A stretch of 14,162 nucleotides of DNA. It comes from Chloroflexota bacterium (GTDB lineage: Bacteria; Chloroflexota; Limnocylindria; QHBO01). This document shows, in pieces, positions 12,543 through 14,162 of this stretch (position 1 is its first letter; each line of letters starts with the position of its first letter). A model generated the notes under the pieces. That model had not been told where the DNA came from. It was given only the letters and a program-made list of their open reading frames with translations, and did no database searches. Location of the stretch: the NCBI GenBank assembly GCA_020848055.1, contig JADLBB010000054.1, forward strand, positions 1-14,162. The letters run 5' to 3'. A program made the translations under genes and the position numbers.

Positions 12543-13828
12543 CCGCGCTCATCTCCGACGTCGTTGGGCGCGAGGTGCTCGACTCGCGGGGCAACCCTAC
12601 GGTCGAGGTCGAGGTGTTCCTGGACGACGGCGCCTTCGGGACCGCGATCGTGCCGTCGGGCGCCTCCACCGGCGCCCACGAGGCGGTGGAGCTGCGCGAT
12701 GGCGACCCGAGCCGCTACGGCGGGAAGGGCGTGCTGGCCGCGGTCAACCACGTCAACGACACGCTGCGGCCGGAACTGATCGGCCTCGACGCCTCGGACC
12801 AGGTCAGCCTGGATCGGCTGCTGATCGCGCTCGACGGGACGCCGAACAAGTCGCGTCTCGGCGCCAACGCGTTGCTTGGCGTCAGCCTGGCGACGGCGCA
12901 CGCGGCGGCCGCCTCGTTCGGACTGCCCCTGTATCGCTACCTGGGCGGGGCCGGGGCGCGCACCCTGCCGGTGCCCCTGGTCAACATCCTCAACGGCGGC
13001 AAGCACGCCGTCGACTCCACCGACTTCCAGGAGTTCATGATCGCGCCGCTGGGCGCGCCGTCGTTCCGCGAGGCGCTGCGCTGGGCGGCCGAGACGTTCC
13101 ACGCGCTCGGCGCGCTGCTGCACGAGCGCGGGCTGGCCACGACCGTCGGCGACGAGGGCGGCTACGCGCCCAGCCTGGGCAGCAACGAGGACGCCATCTC
13201 GGCCGTGCTGGAGGCCATAGAGCGCGCGGGCTACGCGCCCGGCGAGCAGATAGCCATCGCGCTCGACCCGGCCAGCACCGAGCTGTACGCCGACGGGACC
13301 TACACCCTGGCGCGCGAGGGCCGCGCGTTGAACGGTCTCGAGATGGTCGAGTTCTGGGCCGACTGGGCCGCGCGCTACCCGATCGTGAGCCTGGAGGACG
13401 GCCTGGCCGAGGATGACTGGGCCACCTGGACGGCGCTGACGGCGCGCCTCGGCGATGGACTTCAGCTGGTGGGCGACGACCTGCTGGTGACCAACACCGA
13501 ACGCCTGGGGCGCGCGATTCGCGAACGCGCCGCCAACAGCATCCTGGTCAAGCTCAACCAGATCGGGACGCTGACCGAGACGATCGAGGCGGTCGAGATG
13601 GCGCAGCGCGCCGGCTGGACGGCCGTCATCAGCCATCGGTCGGGTGAGACGGAGGACACCACCATCGCCGATCTCGTGGTCGGACTCAACACCGGGCAGA
13701 TCAAGACCGGCTCGGTCAGCCGATCGGAGCGCATTGCAAAGTACAACCGGCTGCTGCGGATCGGCGAGGAACTGGCCGACGCGGCGGTCTACGCCGGCGC
13801 TGGCGCCTTCGCAACGCGGGGCGGCTGA
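12539..13828 (+). CDS. eno: Enolase (phosphopyruvate hydratase)
   Basis: Enolase converts 2-phosphoglycerate to phosphoenolpyruvate. The 429-residue product is full length. VVGREVLDSRGNPTVEVEV and PSGASTGAHEA (substrate-loop Ser) open it. Catalytic Glu206 is in GDEGGYAPSLGSNE and catalytic Lys338 in ILVKLNQIGTLTETIEA. The magnesium ligands are Asp243 (ALDPAS), Glu286 (SLEDGL) and Asp313 (VGDDLL). SHRSGETEDTTIADLVVGLN and GQIKTGSVSRSERIAKYN close it. The substrate-loop region reads NGGKHAVDSTDFQEF, with Asp at the position that is Asn in most enolases (HADNNVD type). The GTG start overlaps the pgk stop by four bases, with no clear Shine-Dalgarno sequence, so translation is probably coupled. 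It is the last gene of the operon and is convergent with rpsT five bases away. Confidence 0.97.
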   Translation: MTALISDVVGREVLDSRGNPTVEVEVFLDDGAFGTAIVPSGASTGAHEAVELRDGDPSRYGGKGVLAAVNHVNDTLRPELIGLDASDQVSLDRLLIALDGTPNKSRLGANALLGVSLATAHAAAASFGLPLYRYLGGAGARTLPVPLVNILNGGKHAVDSTDFQEFMIAPLGAPSFREALRWAAETFHALGALLHERGLATTVGDEGGYAPSLGSNEDAISAVLEAIERAGYAPGEQIAIALDPASTELYADGTYTLAREGRALNGLEMVEFWADWAARYPIVSLEDGLAEDDWATWTALTARLGDGLQLVGDDLLVTNTERLGRAIRERAANSILVKLNQIGTLTETIEAVEMAQRAGWTAVISHRSGETEDTTIADLVVGLNTGQIKTGSVSRSERIAKYNRLLRIGEELADAAVYAGAGAFATRGG

Positions 13829-13833
13829 GGGAC

Positions 13834-14162
13834 CTACTCGTCCGCGGGCGCGTCGTCGGCCTTGGCGCGACGGCGGGCGGCGGCCGACTCGCGGCTGGCC
13901 CGGGTGACGGCGACCTTGGCCTTGCCCGCGGCGGTGCGCGGACGATCGGCGGCCTTGCCCGCGGCGGCCTTGGACGCCTTGGAGGCAGCGACCTTCTTGC
14001 GCTGGGCCGTCCTGCTGGCCGTGGTGCGCTTCTTCGTCGTGCTGGCGGCCGCGGACTCGGCGCTGTCGAGCAGGTGAGCGGCGTTGACCTTGCTCATCAG
14101 GCGGCTCTTGCGTCGGGCGGCGTTGTTGGGGTGGATGATGCCCTTGGCGGCGGCCTTGTCGA
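13834..14162 (-). CDS. rpsT: 30S ribosomal protein S20, C-terminal part, with a long basic tail
   Basis: Only the last 108 residues are in the window; the N-terminus is beyond the right edge. The first visible residues, DKAAAKGIIHPNNAARRKSR followed by LMSKVNAAH, are the conserved C-terminal end of S20, which binds 16S rRNA and helps assemble the small subunit. Ordinary S20 stops close to this point at about 85-90 residues in total. Here about 75-80 further residues follow, rich in Ala, Lys, Arg, Ser and Thr and ending in the acidic DDAPADE. The tail looks like the disordered basic tails of histone H1-like or mycobacterial nucleoid proteins. It may add RNA or DNA contacts, which is inference. 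It is convergent with eno, five bases apart, with no terminator between them. Confidence 0.9.
   Translation of the reverse strand, partial: DKAAAKGIIHPNNAARRKSRLMSKVNAAHLLDSAESAAASTTKKRTTASRTAQRKKVAASKASKAAAGKAADRPRTAAGKAKVAVTRASRESAAARRRAKADDAPADE

Noticed and set aside
12224..13636. 470-codon minus-strand frame over pgk and eno
   Set aside because: Shadow of two fully conserved glycolytic enzymes.
1..14162. Search for defence systems, integrases, transposases, tRNA and rRNA genes
   Set aside because: Apart from the partial PIN-domain gene at the left edge, every sizeable plus- or minus-strand gene is housekeeping or a surface/membrane protein; no such elements are visible.

Overview
The window is about 14 kb of very GC-rich bacterial chromosome carrying housekeeping genes at high coding density, with no sign of phage, insertion sequences or plasmid functions. 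The gene set and protein flavours suggest an actinobacterium-like or Chloroflexota-like lineage. Pointers are a PyrR-type hairpin over the carA ribosome binding site, a DUF5679 zinc-ribbon mini-protein, Chloroflexota-style enolase motifs and leaderless-looking promoters. I favour an uncultured Chloroflexota (Limnocylindria-like) genome, but that is inference from composition and sequence style, not proof.

Layout: (1) 1-188, the 3' end of a PIN-domain (VapC-like) protein. (2) 189-398, an intergenic region with a GC-rich hairpin, a carA promoter and a compact PyrR-type RNA hairpin whose lower stem sequesters the carA ribosome binding site. (3) 399-4393, carA and carB, overlapping by 4 bp, for carbamoyl phosphate synthesis. 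CarB ends where the C-terminal allosteric (MGS-like) domain would normally begin. (4) 4408-5031, minus strand, a small four-helix membrane protein of unknown function convergent with carB. (5) 5143-8091, a large secreted, membrane-anchored protein with a lamin-tail domain and a duplicated pair of OB-fold-like modules. (6) 8152-9153, a uridine phosphorylase-like gene plus a 47-residue zinc-ribbon gene, closed by a strong intrinsic terminator. (7) 9282-13828, a tight glycolytic operon ROK sugar kinase-gap-pgk-eno. (8) 13834 to the right edge, minus strand, the 3' end of rpsT (ribosomal protein S20) with a long Ala/Lys/Arg-rich tail.

Functionally, the left half concerns pyrimidine supply: carAB makes carbamoyl phosphate and a uridine phosphorylase salvages uracil some 4 kb away. 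The loss of CarB's effector domain next to a PyrR-type leader suggests that control has moved from enzyme allostery to RNA-level repression. The right half encodes sugar phosphorylation and the lower, ATP-yielding part of glycolysis as one translationally coupled unit; tpiA and gpm are not in the window.

I see no defence system, CRISPR array, tRNA or rRNA. The most interesting items are the PyrR hairpin paired with the MGS-less CarB, the duplicated lamin-tail/OB surface protein, the repeated TACAAT-N9-start promoter layout and the S20 tail.
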